In this document: piece by piece, positions 8,734 through 18,976 of the stretch
How positions within the stretch are numbered: the stretch's first letter is position 1
How the letters are laid out: each line of letters starts with the position of its first letter
Assembly: GCF_000316605.1 (NCBI RefSeq)
Contig: NC_019683.1
Location: forward strand, 2,650,036 to 2,714,035
DNA: 64,000 nucleotides
Direction: 5' to 3'
From: [Leptolyngbya] sp. PCC 7376
GTDB lineage: Bacteria > Cyanobacteriota > Cyanobacteriia > Cyanobacteriales > MRBY01
Translations under genes and position numbers: made by a program
The notes under the pieces: generated by a model
The model's database searches: none
Seen by the model: the letters and a program-made list of their open reading frames with translations, nothing else
What the model was told of the DNA's origin: nothing

Positions 8734-11700
8734 CTACGGACAAGGTACAGACGTGTCTGGTGTACCGGAGATATCAACAAATCCCGTATTATTTGCCATC
8801 ACATCTGCAAAATCAACAAAATTAATATTGCCAGCAGCACCAATTAGCAAATCATCACCACCATTGCCCGCAAAATCCGCTGTGCCGCTAGTATTGTTCG
8901 TGAATGCAGTAATACAAATACCGAGTGGAGGAGCTGCATCTTGAAGGCGAACACTATTTGCCCCGGCTTGCTGGAAGTTATTGTTTAAAACGCTCACATC
9001 ATTAGTTAGTCCACCGTTATTGGAGCGAACAAAAAGACCATTTGAATTATTTCCACTCGTCGTAATCACATTGTTGGAAACAGTGATTTCATCTATCGTT
9101 CCATCATTAAAGGCTCGGATAAATAGACCTTCTGCAGCAGTTCCACTGGTCATTAAGGTATTATCGGAAAGCATTAACCTAGTTGTTGTTGTTCCGATAT
9201 TTGAAGTGCCAACAAAGAGGCTATGTGCTCCATTTCCTGTTGTTATCACATTATTAGCAGAAACTTCTGCGTTATCTACATTGGAACCATTTAGAGTGCG
9301 AACTGAAATGCCGTGATTCGTTGTACCACTAGTTGTAATGGTATTGCTAGCAAGGTTCACGCCATCTGTCGTTGAACCGTTTAAAGTACGAACAGAAATA
9401 CCTCGTCCACCATCTCCATTTGCCGCGATTGTGTTACCTGAGATTTGTGTGCTCGTCATCATTGAGCCATTTAAGGTGCGAGTGATGATGCCACGATTGT
9501 TTTGGCCATCGACCGTAATATTGTTGTCAGAAACTGTCAGGTTCTCGAGGGTTGATCCATTGCGTGTCCGGGTTGAAAATCCTCGACTTTCATCTCCATT
9601 GGCTGTGATTGTATTTGTGGCAATAGTAACGCCGTTTATTATTGACATGACGTCACTATAAACAGAAATGTTATCGGCATAGGTTCCATTACTAGAAACA
9701 GTGTTGCCAGAAATAGTTGAGCTATTGATTGTTGTGCCGCGATCACCGTAGAGACCAATACCGGTCGTATAATTCCCTCCGCTGGAGACAGTATTGCCAG
9801 AAATAGTAGAATCACTGACTGTTGTGTCGCGATCGCCGTAGATACCAATACCGGAAGTATAATCTCCCGAATTGGAAACAGTATTGCCAGAAATAGTAGA
9901 ACCACTGACTGTTGTGCCGCGATCGCCATAGATACTAATACTAGTCAGATAATTTCCTGTTGTAGAAACAGTGTTGTCAGAAATAGTTGAGCTAGTTATT
10001 GCGGTTAAGTCATTCCCGAAGATACCAATACCATTCGTATAGTAGTTTCCTGTTGTAGAAACGGTATTGCCAGAAATAGTAGAGCTATTTATTATTGTTG
10101 AGTCATTGCCGAAGATACCAATGCCAGTCGTGTAATTTCCAGCAGTGGAAACAGTATTGCCAGAGATAATGGTGTTCGTGATTTGTGCTGAGTAGTCTCC
10201 GGAGACATCAATATTAGCTAGATAGTTTCCAGTGCTAGAAACAATATTGCCAGAAATTGTTGTGTTACTAATCGTGGAATTGTAACTATCAACATCAATT
10301 CCTTCAGAATAGAATCCTGACGTAGACACAGTGTTGCCAGAGATAGTGGTATCGGAGATTGTGGAGTTATAACCCTCAATATCAATACCTTCAGAGCGAT
10401 CGCCTTGAGTCGTGATTGTATTACCAGAAATAGTAGTATCACTGGTTGTTGTTGAGTTGTAAGACCCGACATCAAGACCTTCAGAACCCTCTCCTGTTGT
10501 TGAGATTGTATTGCCAGAAATGATGGTGTTGCTAATCGTCGAGGCATTGCCTTCTATGTCAATTCCTTCAGCCGAATCCCCCATTGTTGAAATTGTATTG
10601 GCTGAAAGAAGGACATTACTAATCGTTGCGCCATCACCAAGAATTTCAATACCATCAGCATCATTTCCCGTCGTTGAGATTGTGTTGCGATCAATTGTGA
10701 AGTCACTTACATTGCTGGCATAGACACTAGGATTATTACCCGACTGAATGTCAAAACCTGAAAGCCTTGATCCATTCCCCATCGTCACGGTGTCTTGTAC
10801 TAGAGGTGATGTGCCAGTTCCAGACCCCGGCAACTGAGTGATGCCTACATCTACAATATCGAGTTCCTGGGTGACCCCCGTGGAGAGAGCTTGGACATTA
10901 TCGGGAACTGTGAAGCCTGCCATTCCAGAGCGATCGCCTGACTCGACATAAATCACATCATTGCCCGCTGTCATGGCGATCGCCGACGCATCAGTCACTT
11001 CGCCAAACGGATTTTCGAAGGTCCCATCACCAGTTGTTACCCCGTCTGTGACATGGAGAAAACGCCATTCATCACCTGTCACTGGATTCCTCGCCACCAC
11101 ATCGTTACTTTGTTCGATCTGTGTTTCAAGTTCTTGTTGGCGATCGATCGGGATAATATCCTGTCGCTGCACACTCTGACCTAGACGAGCAATAACTGAT
11201 TCTTCTGGTGTTTCTGAACGCTTACGAATATTTTCTCCGCCTAACTTGAGACCCAGAGAAAACTGTAAATTCGTGCCAAAATTACTGTCTGATTGTAATG
11301 AAATTCCGGCTAGGAGACTTTCCGTTTCTGCCTGCAAACGACTGCGTACACCGATAATGGAAGTTCCCTCACCATCAAGGAAATAAAGACCTGCATAAGC
11401 ATATAAATTACCCGTATCCCACTTACTGAGCTGGTAACCTCCCTCCAGATCAATGCCTGTCATCGCGTTTTCCGATAACGTGGAAATAAGTTGCTGGCTT
11501 TGGCTATCAAATAGCAAACGATTATCAAGGAACCGAAAGTTTGAGGTCGTTGTGTTTGTCGTTGTATCGCTGCTGATTGTTCGACTAGCGTCACCAAGGG
11601 GAATATAGCCGTTCAGCCGTGCTTCCCATTTATCTCCTAAGACTTCTGCTCCTAAACCTAGTTGATGAAAGGTTTCTTTTGATTCTGTATGGCGTAAGTC

Positions 11701-12063
11701 CCAACCTGCATAGCCACCAATAACCAGATTGTTCTCAGATAAAAAACGACGATATCCAGCCCTCAGATTTCCGCCTTGTCCACCGCCATCGGTAAAGCCA
11801 TTAAACCGACCTTCACCATAAAAAGTACTAACGCCTGGTGTTTGACTGAAAGGCACAAATCCATAAAAGCTACCAAAAGACGCTTCATAGCCAGCACCTT
11901 CTCCTGTCTGAAATGTACCGCTAAAACGAGGGGAGACAAGCTGCTTTTTTGTGGTGTTGCTTACAGGGTTTTCTTGAGCTCTGACAGGAAAAACATACAG
12001 CCCTATGCCTAGAATTGACGAGAGAATAATGATTTGGCGAGAAAGAAATCTTTGGGTAAACAT
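8734..12063 (-). CDS. Inverse-autotransporter adhesin with beta-helix passenger
   Basis: The protein has 1109 residues. A signal peptide ends at VRAQ (about residue 29). A beta-barrel domain of the inverse autotransporter (type Ve) kind follows at about 40-290, with alternating strands such as SFYGFVPF, GGNLRAGYRRFL, VIGGYAGWDLRHT, GLGAEVLG and WEARLNGYIPLGD. The passenger lies C-terminal to the barrel. From about 400 to 1060 it is a right-handed parallel beta-helix built of roughly 24-30-residue turns carrying TISGNTVSTTGNY-like cores. The repeats are visible as near-identical DNA units, densest at about 9.65-10.65 kb. It is expected to be displayed on the cell surface for adhesion. Start ATG 12063 gives a typical signal peptide. 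Confidence 0.85.
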   Translation of the reverse strand: MFTQRFLSRQIIILSSILGIGLYVFPVRAQENPVSNTTKKQLVSPRFSGTFQTGEGAGYEASFGSFYGFVPFSQTPGVSTFYGEGRFNGFTDGGGQGGNLRAGYRRFLSENNLVIGGYAGWDLRHTESKETFHQLGLGAEVLGDKWEARLNGYIPLGDASRTISSDTTTNTTTSNFRFLDNRLLFDSQSQQLISTLSENAMTGIDLEGGYQLSKWDTGNLYAYAGLYFLDGEGTSIIGVRSRLQAETESLLAGISLQSDSNFGTNLQFSLGLKLGGENIRKRSETPEESVIARLGQSVQRQDIIPIDRQQELETQIEQSNDVVARNPVTGDEWRFLHVTDGVTTGDGTFENPFGEVTDASAIAMTAGNDVIYVESGDRSGMAGFTVPDNVQALSTGVTQELDIVDVGITQLPGSGTGTSPLVQDTVTMGNGSRLSGFDIQSGNNPSVYASNVSDFTIDRNTISTTGNDADGIEILGDGATISNVLLSANTISTMGDSAEGIDIEGNASTISNTIISGNTISTTGEGSEGLDVGSYNSTTTSDTTISGNTITTQGDRSEGIDIEGYNSTISDTTISGNTVSTSGFYSEGIDVDSYNSTISNTTISGNIVSSTGNYLANIDVSGDYSAQITNTIISGNTVSTAGNYTTGIGIFGNDSTIINSSTISGNTVSTTGNYYTNGIGIFGNDLTAITSSTISDNTVSTTGNYLTSISIYGDRGTTVSGSTISGNTVSNSGDYTSGIGIYGDRDTTVSDSTISGNTVSSGGNYTTGIGLYGDRGTTINSSTISGNTVSSNGTYADNISVYSDVMSIINGVTIATNTITANGDESRGFSTRTRNGSTLENLTVSDNNITVDGQNNRGIITRTLNGSMMTSTQISGNTIAANGDGGRGISVRTLNGSTTDGVNLASNTITTSGTTNHGISVRTLNGSNVDNAEVSANNVITTGNGAHSLFVGTSNIGTTTTRLMLSDNTLMTSGTAAEGLFIRAFNDGTIDEITVSNNVITTSGNNSNGLFVRSNNGGLTNDVSVLNNNFQQAGANSVRLQDAAPPLGICITAFTNNTSGTADFAGNGGDDLLIGAAGNINFVDFADVMANNTGFVDISGTPDTSVPCP

Positions 12064-12334
12064 GCGTACTTCCTTGATGAAACGATGGCCGAAAACCTAG
12101 TTCTGGATGGGATAGTATTGAGCGTTTGCAATCACAAACGATCTACGACACGTAAGTATTTAGAACAGGGCATTTTGTTTTGCTTTACAGAAACTATAAA
12201 TTTTAGCTACAAGTTAAGAACTGCAGCTCAATTGACGACAAGATTATCGGCAGAAGTAGCAAAGTGATCACATAAGTAATTCTCTTACTATTTGCTCCAA
12301 TTGAGTAACGCTTCACACAAATAATATTTTTGCT

Positions 12335-13429
12335 ATGTCAACTGTTCCACCAAATTCGTCACCTTTACGTAGTGTCCACACTCAAAATTTCGTTGATATT
12401 TTGCAGCAATGCGGCATTTCTCTAATTGTTTCGACCTATCAGGCCGGCAAACTAATTGTGGTGAGGGCAGAGGAAAAATCGCTCAATACTCACTTTCGAA
12501 TGTTTAAGCAACCGATGGGAGTCGCTGCTGATCGTGAAAAAATTGCCCTTGGTACTGCTTATGAGGTGTGGGAGTTTCGCAATGTCCCTGCGGTTACCAA
12601 GAAGCTTGACCCACCAGATCTTCATGATGCTTGTTATTTACCCCGCGATCGCCACGTTACTGGGGATATTGATATCCATGAGATGGCCTATTGCAACGAT
12701 GAGTTGTGGTTCATCAATACGCGCTTTTCTTGTTTATGCACTCTCGACCGCAAAAATAGTTTTGTGCCCCGCTGGCAACCGCCCTTTGTTTCGGCCTATG
12801 ATCTCGGCGATCGCTGCCATCTAAATGGTTTAGGGGTGAGGGATAATCAACCGCATTATGTGACAGCTTTAGGTGAAACAGATAGTCATCAAGGATGGCG
12901 CGAGAATAAGGCCCACGGTGGCATTTTGATGGACATCACCACCAACGAATTTTTAGCAAAAGGGTTATCGATGCCTCATTCGCCTCGTTGGTATCGTGAT
13001 CAACTGTGGGTGTTAGAGTCTGGTGAAGGGAGTCTTGCAACAGTTGATGTGAAAACCGGGAAATTAAACACCGTTGTGCAATTACCTGGTTTTACAAGGG
13101 GGATTGATTTCTGGGGTCCCTTAGCTTTTGTTGGTTTATCACAAGTGCGCGAAACGGCCGTGTTTAGTGGCATTCCCATCACCGAGAGACTAAATGAACG
13201 TATTTGCGGCGTTTGGGTCGTGAATATTGAAACAGCTCAGATTATCGCGTTTCTGAGGTTTGAGGATGCTGTTCAGGAAATTTTTGCGGTATCGGTGTTG
13301 CCCGGAATTCGTTTTCCTGAGGTGATTGAAGATAATGAAACGCTGCTCAGCAGTTCGTTTGTTTTGCCGGATGAGGCGATCGCCCGAGTGGATTTCAGCA
13401 CGCTTAAATCAAAACCCCAATCGACTTAA
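12335..13429 (+). CDS. TIGR03032 family protein
   Basis: The 364-aa protein matches the TIGR03032 family of beta-propeller-like proteins of unknown function, with the motifs ISLIVSTYQAGKLIVV, FKQPMGVA, IHEMAY, LWFINTRFSCL, HLNGLGV and the SMPHSPRWY signature. Family length and order are as expected. Function is unknown; some members sit beside TPR or glycosylation genes, which is not the case here. The ATG at 12335 lies 271 bases from the divergent adhesin gene. Confidence 0.85.
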   Translation: MSTVPPNSSPLRSVHTQNFVDILQQCGISLIVSTYQAGKLIVVRAEEKSLNTHFRMFKQPMGVAADREKIALGTAYEVWEFRNVPAVTKKLDPPDLHDACYLPRDRHVTGDIDIHEMAYCNDELWFINTRFSCLCTLDRKNSFVPRWQPPFVSAYDLGDRCHLNGLGVRDNQPHYVTALGETDSHQGWRENKAHGGILMDITTNEFLAKGLSMPHSPRWYRDQLWVLESGEGSLATVDVKTGKLNTVVQLPGFTRGIDFWGPLAFVGLSQVRETAVFSGIPITERLNERICGVWVVNIETAQIIAFLRFEDAVQEIFAVSVLPGIRFPEVIEDNETLLSSSFVLPDEAIARVDFSTLKSKPQST

Positions 13430-13529
13430 TTGCTTTTGAAGCGGCTTTATTGAGATACAGCTTTTAAGAGAAGGGCGATCGCCTCTCCACCTGATAATCA
13501 CCCTTACGCTAAGACTCAAAAATTAAACG

Positions 13530-14441
13530 CTATTTGAAAGGTGAAAATGGCGTGGTGTACGCATGATCAGAAGCGACAATCATCGTGCCAATACCATCAT
13601 TCGTGAAAATCTCCAGTAGCAACGCGTGGGGAATACGCCCATCAATAATGTGAGCTGCCTTAACACCTTGCGCTAGCGATCGCACACAACAAGAAACCTT
13701 CGGGATCATTCCGCCACCGACCACGCCAGAGTCGATCAGTTCGCGTGCCTTCTGTAAATTTACTCTGGGGATGAGGGTAGAAGGATCGTGATAGTCTTCC
13801 AAAATACCCGCTGTGTCCGTCAATAAAATTAATTTTTCTGCACCGAGGGCTGCTGCTAATTCTCCGGCCACAGTGTCTGCGTTGATATTGTGAGCTTGGC
13901 CATTTTCATCGGCTGCCACACTAGAAATTACTGGCACATAGCCATTATCGACGAGGGACTGAATCAGTTTGGTGTCGATGGCTGCGACTTCTCCCACAAA
14001 GCCAACGCCTTCTTTGCCAACAGGACGAGCTTGCACCATATTGCCGTCTTTGCCACAGAGACCAACGGCAGACGCACCTTCTTGGTTAATGAGGGAGACA
14101 ATTTCTTTATTGACGCGACCGACTAAGACCATTTCCACCACGTCCATGGTGTCAGCATCGGTGACTCGCAAGCCATCTTTAAATTGGGGTTCGATCTTGA
14201 GTTTACTGAGCCATGTATTGATTTCAGGGCCGCCGCCATGCACCACAACGGGACGGACGCCAATGCATGAGAGAAAGACGATATCGCGAATGACTTTATC
14301 TTTGAGCGTGCTGTCTTTCATCGCCGCGCCGCCGTATTTTACGACAACAGTTCGACCCGAGAATTGCTGCATATAAGGCAGGGCTTCGCTGAGGATACGG
14401 ACACGGGTGGCATCGGCTTCTCTGATGTATTCGCTTTCCAT
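13530..14441 (-). CDS. argB: Acetylglutamate kinase
   Basis: This enzyme phosphorylates N-acetyl-L-glutamate, the second step of arginine synthesis, and in cyanobacteria it is controlled by arginine and PII. The 303-aa protein has [25 protein letters not shown], the NINADTVAG motif and a C-terminal VGGGMIPKV segment. The N-terminal helix ([24 protein letters not shown]) that forms the arginine-sensitive hexamer is present. It lies upstream of aroK on the same strand, 119 bases apart. Confidence 0.97.
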   Translation of the reverse strand: MESEYIREADATRVRILSEALPYMQQFSGRTVVVKYGGAAMKDSTLKDKVIRDIVFLSCIGVRPVVVHGGGPEINTWLSKLKIEPQFKDGLRVTDADTMDVVEMVLVGRVNKEIVSLINQEGASAVGLCGKDGNMVQARPVGKEGVGFVGEVAAIDTKLIQSLVDNGYVPVISSVAADENGQAHNINADTVAGELAAALGAEKLILLTDTAGILEDYHDPSTLIPRVNLQKARELIDSGVVGGGMIPKVSCCVRSLAQGVKAAHIIDGRIPHALLLEIFTNDGIGTMIVASDHAYTTPFSPFK

Positions 14442-14559
14442 GAATGATTGGCTAGTGATCTGTAAATAAAATCGGTTTGTTGCTTGGTATTTTACGGGAT
14501 GGGTGATCGCCGCACATATTAAGGATCTGCAACTTAATCAACTTTTGATGAGATTAGGG

Positions 14560-15120
14560 TCAATTGTTCTCACCAATAATTTGGGGTGGCTTCCGGAGAA
14601 CGGAGGGAATGGTTGCAATGATGTCTTCCGCAACAGCACGGGGAGGACGGGCAGTATTGATTTGAATATGTAGATCAGCCTCGTTATAAAGCGATCGCCG
14701 TTGTTCTAGAAGTTCGTTTAATTTCGTTTCGAGATCAACGTTTTGGAGCAGCGGACGTCGAGTGTCACTCCGGAGACGATCCATCAGCAACGGGGTTGGT
14801 ACATCAAGCCAAATCGTTAATCCTTGCTGCAAGTAATACCAGTTGTCATTTGAGAGAATAATACCGCCGCCAGTAGCCACAACGGTGCGGGTTTGCACTG
14901 CGATTTTACCGAGGACTTGGGTTTCGAGTTTACGGAATTCTTCTTCACCCATCTCTGCAAAAATATTACTGATCGATGTGCCTGCGAGCTGCTCAATAAT
15001 GTCATCAGAATCGAGGACGCGGTAGTTCATGATCTCGGCAATAATCTTTGCAAGGGTACTTTTACCAGTGCCCATCATGCCGATGAGATAAATATTTAAA
15101 CCTTTGAGCAAATCTTCCAT
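14560..15120 (-). CDS. aroK: Shikimate kinase
   Basis: It phosphorylates shikimate in the chorismate pathway. The 186-aa protein has the P-loop GMMGTGKST, the shikimate-binding DSDD motif (VLDSDDIIEQ), FRKLE, the GGGI motif (VATGGGI) and the lid segment RPLL. Family length is normal. It is transcribed toward argB. Confidence 0.96.
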   Translation of the reverse strand: MEDLLKGLNIYLIGMMGTGKSTLAKIIAEIMNYRVLDSDDIIEQLAGTSISNIFAEMGEEEFRKLETQVLGKIAVQTRTVVATGGGIILSNDNWYYLQQGLTIWLDVPTPLLMDRLRSDTRRPLLQNVDLETKLNELLEQRRSLYNEADLHIQINTARPPRAVAEDIIATIPSVLRKPPQIIGENN

Positions 15121-15224
15121 CGATTAACTTGAAATCCGTTGAGACCTATTTATCTTAGGATGCTTCGTGAAATTTCTGATATGGTTTGTGATCTTTATTT
15201 GAGGGGCGATCAGTCGTTTTTTCT

Positions 15225-15656
15225 TTACCTAATGTTTTGCAGTATATTTACCAATCCAAAATATTCTGACCCCGGAGGTGCCCAAATCCTTACCTTTTCA
15301 TGATCTAAGAAGAGAAATCTGAGGTCTTGCTTGAAACTATTGTGAGATCTTTCTTTTATTGATTCGGGAAGAATCATTGTGACTTTGCCTTGGATGCCAG
15401 ATAGTCTTGCTTTAACTAATATGTTTTCATATGTCGAATAGATGAATGTTGAGCCCAGTACTGTCCAATGTCTGGCTGTATCTAGGAAAACTAGAATCGG
15501 GTCGTTTTCTTCTGTGGTGGATTGAGAAATAGCCTTGACCAATTCTGGAGATAAGTCAGAAAAATGATAAGTGTTTTTCTGAGGGGTAAACAGATTATGT
15601 TGCCTCGCTCTTCGCAAGATTTGTCGTTTACGTTTCTCTTTGCTCTTGTTGTCCAT
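15225..15656 (-). CDS. Hypothetical protein, 143 aa
   Basis: I do not recognise it. The N terminus is very basic (MDNKSKEKRKRQILRRARQ). The middle contains the hydrophobic strand pattern DPILVFLDTARHWTVLGS and YENILVKARLSGI. There is no signal peptide or TM segment. It sits alone between aroK and a divergent Coa1-like gene. Confidence 0.6.
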   Translation of the reverse strand: MDNKSKEKRKRQILRRARQHNLFTPQKNTYHFSDLSPELVKAISQSTTEENDPILVFLDTARHWTVLGSTFIYSTYENILVKARLSGIQGKVTMILPESIKERSHNSFKQDLRFLFLDHEKVRIWAPPGSEYFGLVNILQNIR

Positions 15657-15795
15657 GGCAAGCTGAGTTTAAACGATTGTTTAAGATAACTGAATTTTCT
15701 TTGTTTTGAGTTGAGGATGGCATAATAGGCGATCGCCACTTTCAGTTTCATTTTTATGATGGAAAAAAGCATCCGCAATGAACTGGTGATCTTTT

Positions 15796-16227
15796 ATGCC
15801 TAAGAAAAAGCTTCTGTTAATCCCGATTATTGTGTTCTCTTCCATTGGTGGGGTCATTGTTTTTGTCGGGCTAATCGTGTGGCTTGTGATGTCAATCATC
15901 AAATCGAGTCAACCCTTTAAGATGGCGATCGCCGACCTTGAAGCGAGTTCTGAAGTGAGTGCAGTCTTAGGCTCAGATTGGGAAGAAAGCTGGTGGGTTT
16001 CCGGTGAAGTAAATATTAGTGGTGATCAAGGCACCGCTTGCTTAGCGATTCCTGTATCAGGAACGGCTGAGAAAGGCACGGCCTATGTGGATGCGGCCAA
16101 GGTGCAAGGGACTTGGCAGATGAATGAGCTGACAGTTGCAATTACTGATGATGCTTCGTTTGCGCCGAAAGAAACAATTACTTTGGTGACTCCCACTGAA
16201 GAAAACCGAAAAGTGTGTAGCGGTTAA
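15796..16227 (+). CDS. Cytochrome c oxidase assembly factor Coa1-like protein
   Basis: This is a 143-aa membrane protein with one N-terminal TM helix (LLLIPIIVFSSIGGVIVFVGL, then LIVWLVM) and an extracytoplasmic domain. The order of motifs (AIADLEASSEVSAVLG, GEVNISGDQG, AYVDAAKVQGTW) fits the Coa1/Tim21-like family. A role in respiratory oxidase maturation is inferred from the family name only; no oxidase gene is nearby. Confidence 0.65.
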   Translation: MPKKKLLLIPIIVFSSIGGVIVFVGLIVWLVMSIIKSSQPFKMAIADLEASSEVSAVLGSDWEESWWVSGEVNISGDQGTACLAIPVSGTAEKGTAYVDAAKVQGTWQMNELTVAITDDASFAPKETITLVTPTEENRKVCSG

Positions 16228-16236
16228 ACTTTGACT

Positions 16237-16851
16237 TTAAAGACGGCGGTGCAGAAGTTCTAGTTGTCCACCATATTCTTGGATGAGGTTGAGTTGACGA
16301 ATATAAAACCCGCGAAAACTGTTGGCGAAAAGTAATGTGATAATCGCAATGATTAGTCCGGCAGCAGTGGAGATAAGCGCTTCGCTAATTCCTGCGGTTA
16401 CGCCAACAGTTTGAGTGCTGCCTACATCACCAATTTTGAGGGAGCTAAAGGAATTCATTAAGCCCAAAATTGTCCCTAAAAGACCCAATAAAGGTGCAAC
16501 AGCAATAATCGTTTCAAATACGGTATTAAAGCGTTTTAGGATCGGGATTTCGGCTTTGGCAGCAGTTTCTAGTGCAATGGTTAATTCTTCAGATGTAGCG
16601 CTGGGAATGCTCATCGCCTCAAGATAAATGCGGCAAATCGGCAAATGTTGATTTTGCTTCAGGAGGGCGATCGCCTGATTTTGGTCATCACGATAGAGCA
16701 TCAAAACTTTACTGAGGAGAGGCCGTTGACCGCGATTGATCCGGAACCAGAAAAATAACCGTTCGGCGATCAGTGTGACCGAAATAATCGAGCACAAAAA
16801 CAATGGAATTGTGACCCAGCCACCCGTCGTTAAAAGTTCAGTCCACGCCAT
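16237..16851 (-). CDS. MotA/TolQ/ExbB proton-channel family protein
   Basis: The 204-aa protein has three TM segments: one near residues 13-30, then IIAVAPLLGLLGTILGLMNSF and ALISTAAGLIIAIITLLFAN. The last two form the conserved proton-channel core of ExbB/TolQ. It would energise an ExbD/TolR partner, but none is encoded next to it. The LapA-like gene lies 41 bases upstream on the same strand. Confidence 0.88.
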   Translation of the reverse strand: MAWTELLTTGGWVTIPLFLCSIISVTLIAERLFFWFRINRGQRPLLSKVLMLYRDDQNQAIALLKQNQHLPICRIYLEAMSIPSATSEELTIALETAAKAEIPILKRFNTVFETIIAVAPLLGLLGTILGLMNSFSSLKIGDVGSTQTVGVTAGISEALISTAAGLIIAIITLLFANSFRGFYIRQLNLIQEYGGQLELLHRRL

Positions 16852-16892
16852 AGATTGCTCCCGGAAATACCGTCTTTGAGCATAGGTGATTT

Positions 16893-17102
16893 TTAGCGTT
16901 TTTGGCCGACGGGAATAAAACTACCGACGATTAATCCAAATCCAACCGCAAAAGCGAGTAGCACCCCAAATGGCAATTGAATCGATTCCCATAGGAGAAA
17001 TTTAATCGAGACCAACTCAATATTCTGGATGGACATCACTGCAACCAATCCTAGCCAACCTGCCAGAATCGTCATACTGAGTAATAGTCCGAGAGTGCGC
17101 AT
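16893..17102 (-). CDS. LapA-domain (DUF1049) membrane protein
   Basis: The 69-aa protein has two TM helices (LLLSMTILAGWLGLVAVMSIQN and LPFGVLLAFAVGFGLIVGSFI) separated by VSIKFLLWES. This spacing is typical of the LapA/YciS family. It starts two bases after the end of the upstream desaturase/SDR gene, so the two are very likely cotranscribed. Confidence 0.8.
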   Translation of the reverse strand: MRTLGLLLSMTILAGWLGLVAVMSIQNIELVSIKFLLWESIQLPFGVLLAFAVGFGLIVGSFIPVGQKR

Positions 17103-17104
17103 GG

Positions 17105-18349
17105 TTACTTGCCTTTGCCTTTACTAAATAGTTTGAAATAGGTGGAAACGAAAAATTCTTTTAACGGAAATAGTAAATAGGTGATTGGATTAATTGTCAC
17201 GATGATATTGCGAAAATCGCGGCGCGCCAGATTCACAATCATTTTTGCGACAAAGTTTGCAGACATCACCCCAACCGGATTGAGACTACTTTTGAAAGGC
17301 CCCAAAATTAATTTGCGGATAATGATGGGCGAGTCTAAACGCTGCAATGTCACTAAATCGCCCAATGCTCGTTTACTGAGTTCGTAGAGAGGACTAACAG
17401 CCGGATTGACTTCAGCTTCGGAGGTGTTTACCCAAATTTCTTTGCGGACGCGATCCTGGTTTGTCTTGATCGTACTTAAAAATAATTCGATTAGCCGCTG
17501 CTGGGAAAAGGTATTAATTTCGTAGGATTTCTGGATGGCTTCTGGGGTTCGATCGCCGTGCACATTAATACCGTGGTTGAGCACGAGAATATCTACTTTT
17601 TTAAGAGCTTCAAGAATTGCGGCTTCATTACCTGATTGCCACTGAATCGTTTTTAAAGCAACATCTTGGCCTGCAATATCGAGACTAAGTTCTTGGGGTT
17701 TGGAAGTGAGGGCGATCGCCTTGGCTCCTGCTTGATGAAGTTCGGTGAGTAAAGCGGTGCCGAGGGTTCCTGACGCGCCTGTGACTGCAACTCGTTTTCC
17801 TTTCAATGACAATGCCGTCCCCATAACCTTGTCCACAAGAGTGAATGTGCCACAATAATACGCCTCTTGGTTATCAAAATGATGCCGCCAGTGATAGGGA
17901 CGATTTACAAACCAGTTCCCCGGTAATGCTTTAAAGTCACCCGGTTGGTGAGTAATATCCGTTAATTCATCCACCATCGGAATCCCTAACCCACGGGCGA
18001 TCGCCGCCGCCATAAACGAAAGCGTATAGAGGCAGCCTGCCAAACTCAACCAAGCAGTATTCACACCAGCCAGCACTAGTCCAACCCAGAGCAATAACCC
18101 AAACCCCAGCATCACCGAAGCTTCTGGTAAATCGTTATACCAGTGCGCTTTTCTATAAACCTCATCATCAATGACCGTTAAATCACGACGAAAAACCTTG
18201 TGATGCCAAACATGTAGGCGAAAAAGTGGTTCCCAAACATGGGCTAAAGCATGATAAATATCGCGCACAAGTTCTGCCCAAAAGACAGATCCCAAAACCA
18301 TGCCACTGCCGAGGACAAGCTGGCTACTGCTGATCATTAAAGAATCCAA
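17105..18349 (-). CDS. Bifunctional sterol desaturase/short-chain dehydrogenase fusion
   Basis: The protein has 414 residues. The N-terminal half (about 1-185) is membrane-embedded and carries histidine clusters of the fatty-acid hydroxylase superfamily (HALAH, HVWHHKV, HWRHHFD). The C-terminal half is a Rossmann SDR with VTGASGTLGTALL, the strand-4 motif LVLNHGIN and YELSKRA (YxxxK). This fusion is known in cyanobacteria under the same name, with unknown substrate, presumably a lipid or isoprenoid. ATG 18349 or ATG 18337 could be the start. It is followed directly by the LapA-like gene. Confidence 0.85.
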   Translation of the reverse strand: MDSLMISSSQLVLGSGMVLGSVFWAELVRDIYHALAHVWEPLFRLHVWHHKVFRRDLTVIDDEVYRKAHWYNDLPEASVMLGFGLLLWVGLVLAGVNTAWLSLAGCLYTLSFMAAAIARGLGIPMVDELTDITHQPGDFKALPGNWFVNRPYHWRHHFDNQEAYYCGTFTLVDKVMGTALSLKGKRVAVTGASGTLGTALLTELHQAGAKAIALTSKPQELSLDIAGQDVALKTIQWQSGNEAAILEALKKVDILVLNHGINVHGDRTPEAIQKSYEINTFSQQRLIELFLSTIKTNQDRVRKEIWVNTSEAEVNPAVSPLYELSKRALGDLVTLQRLDSPIIIRKLILGPFKSSLNPVGVMSANFVAKMIVNLARRDFRNIIVTINPITYLLFPLKEFFVSTYFKLFSKGKGK

Positions 18350-18485
18350 AGAATGTTAAAGAGATTTTTCTAATCTCAATTGTTGTAACATTCTTTGCTT
18401 GGTCTTGGGAACTTATACCTAAGTGTTTAGCCAAAAACTATTGAAGGCGATCGCCCTTGGTACTTGTCTCGATAACCCACCTAAT

Positions 18486-18917
18486 TTAAGGCCAAAGTGG
18501 TTCTTCATTTTCGTCGTATAGAACGCCAAAGTTAATACATTGCAACCGACCAAACTGCAATTGAAGTTCAAGCCATTGATCATCGTAAAGAATATATTCG
18601 CGGCCTAAATATTCCCAAACTTCTGATGGTTCACCTAATTCTTTGGTGATGGTTTCGAGCATTTTATATTTAGGCTGACCAATTAAATGTTTATCAAAAA
18701 AGATCGCATCGGGATGATATATCTCAATCCAACCCAAACGATTATTGTTTTCGGGTTCAAATGAAAGTTCGAGTTTTGCTTCATAAAACTGAAGTCGATG
18801 GCAGCCAGAATCAGTAAAAAATGCTTTATTTTCCTTGCCACCAATTATTTCTCTGGCTTGTGTTTTAGTACAGCCGAATATCAAATGATTAATGCTAGTG
18901 CCGAGAATTATTTGCAT
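18486..18917 (-). CDS. Hypothetical protein, 143 aa
   Basis: This is an acidic soluble protein with no signal or TM segment. Readable segments include TKTQAREIIGG, GWIEIYHPDAIFFD and YILYDDQWLELQLQFG. Its beta-rich, acidic make-up recalls immunity-type or YokE-like proteins, but I cannot assign it. It is separated from the phosphatase-like gene upstream by 59 bases on the same strand. Confidence 0.6.
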   Translation of the reverse strand: MQIILGTSINHLIFGCTKTQAREIIGGKENKAFFTDSGCHRLQFYEAKLELSFEPENNNRLGWIEIYHPDAIFFDKHLIGQPKYKMLETITKELGEPSEVWEYLGREYILYDDQWLELQLQFGRLQCINFGVLYDENEEPLWP

Positions 18918-18976
18918 ACTAAAGCTCAGGCGATCGCCGCCTGAAATTTCTTCGTACTAGCAGGTCGATTATTCAT

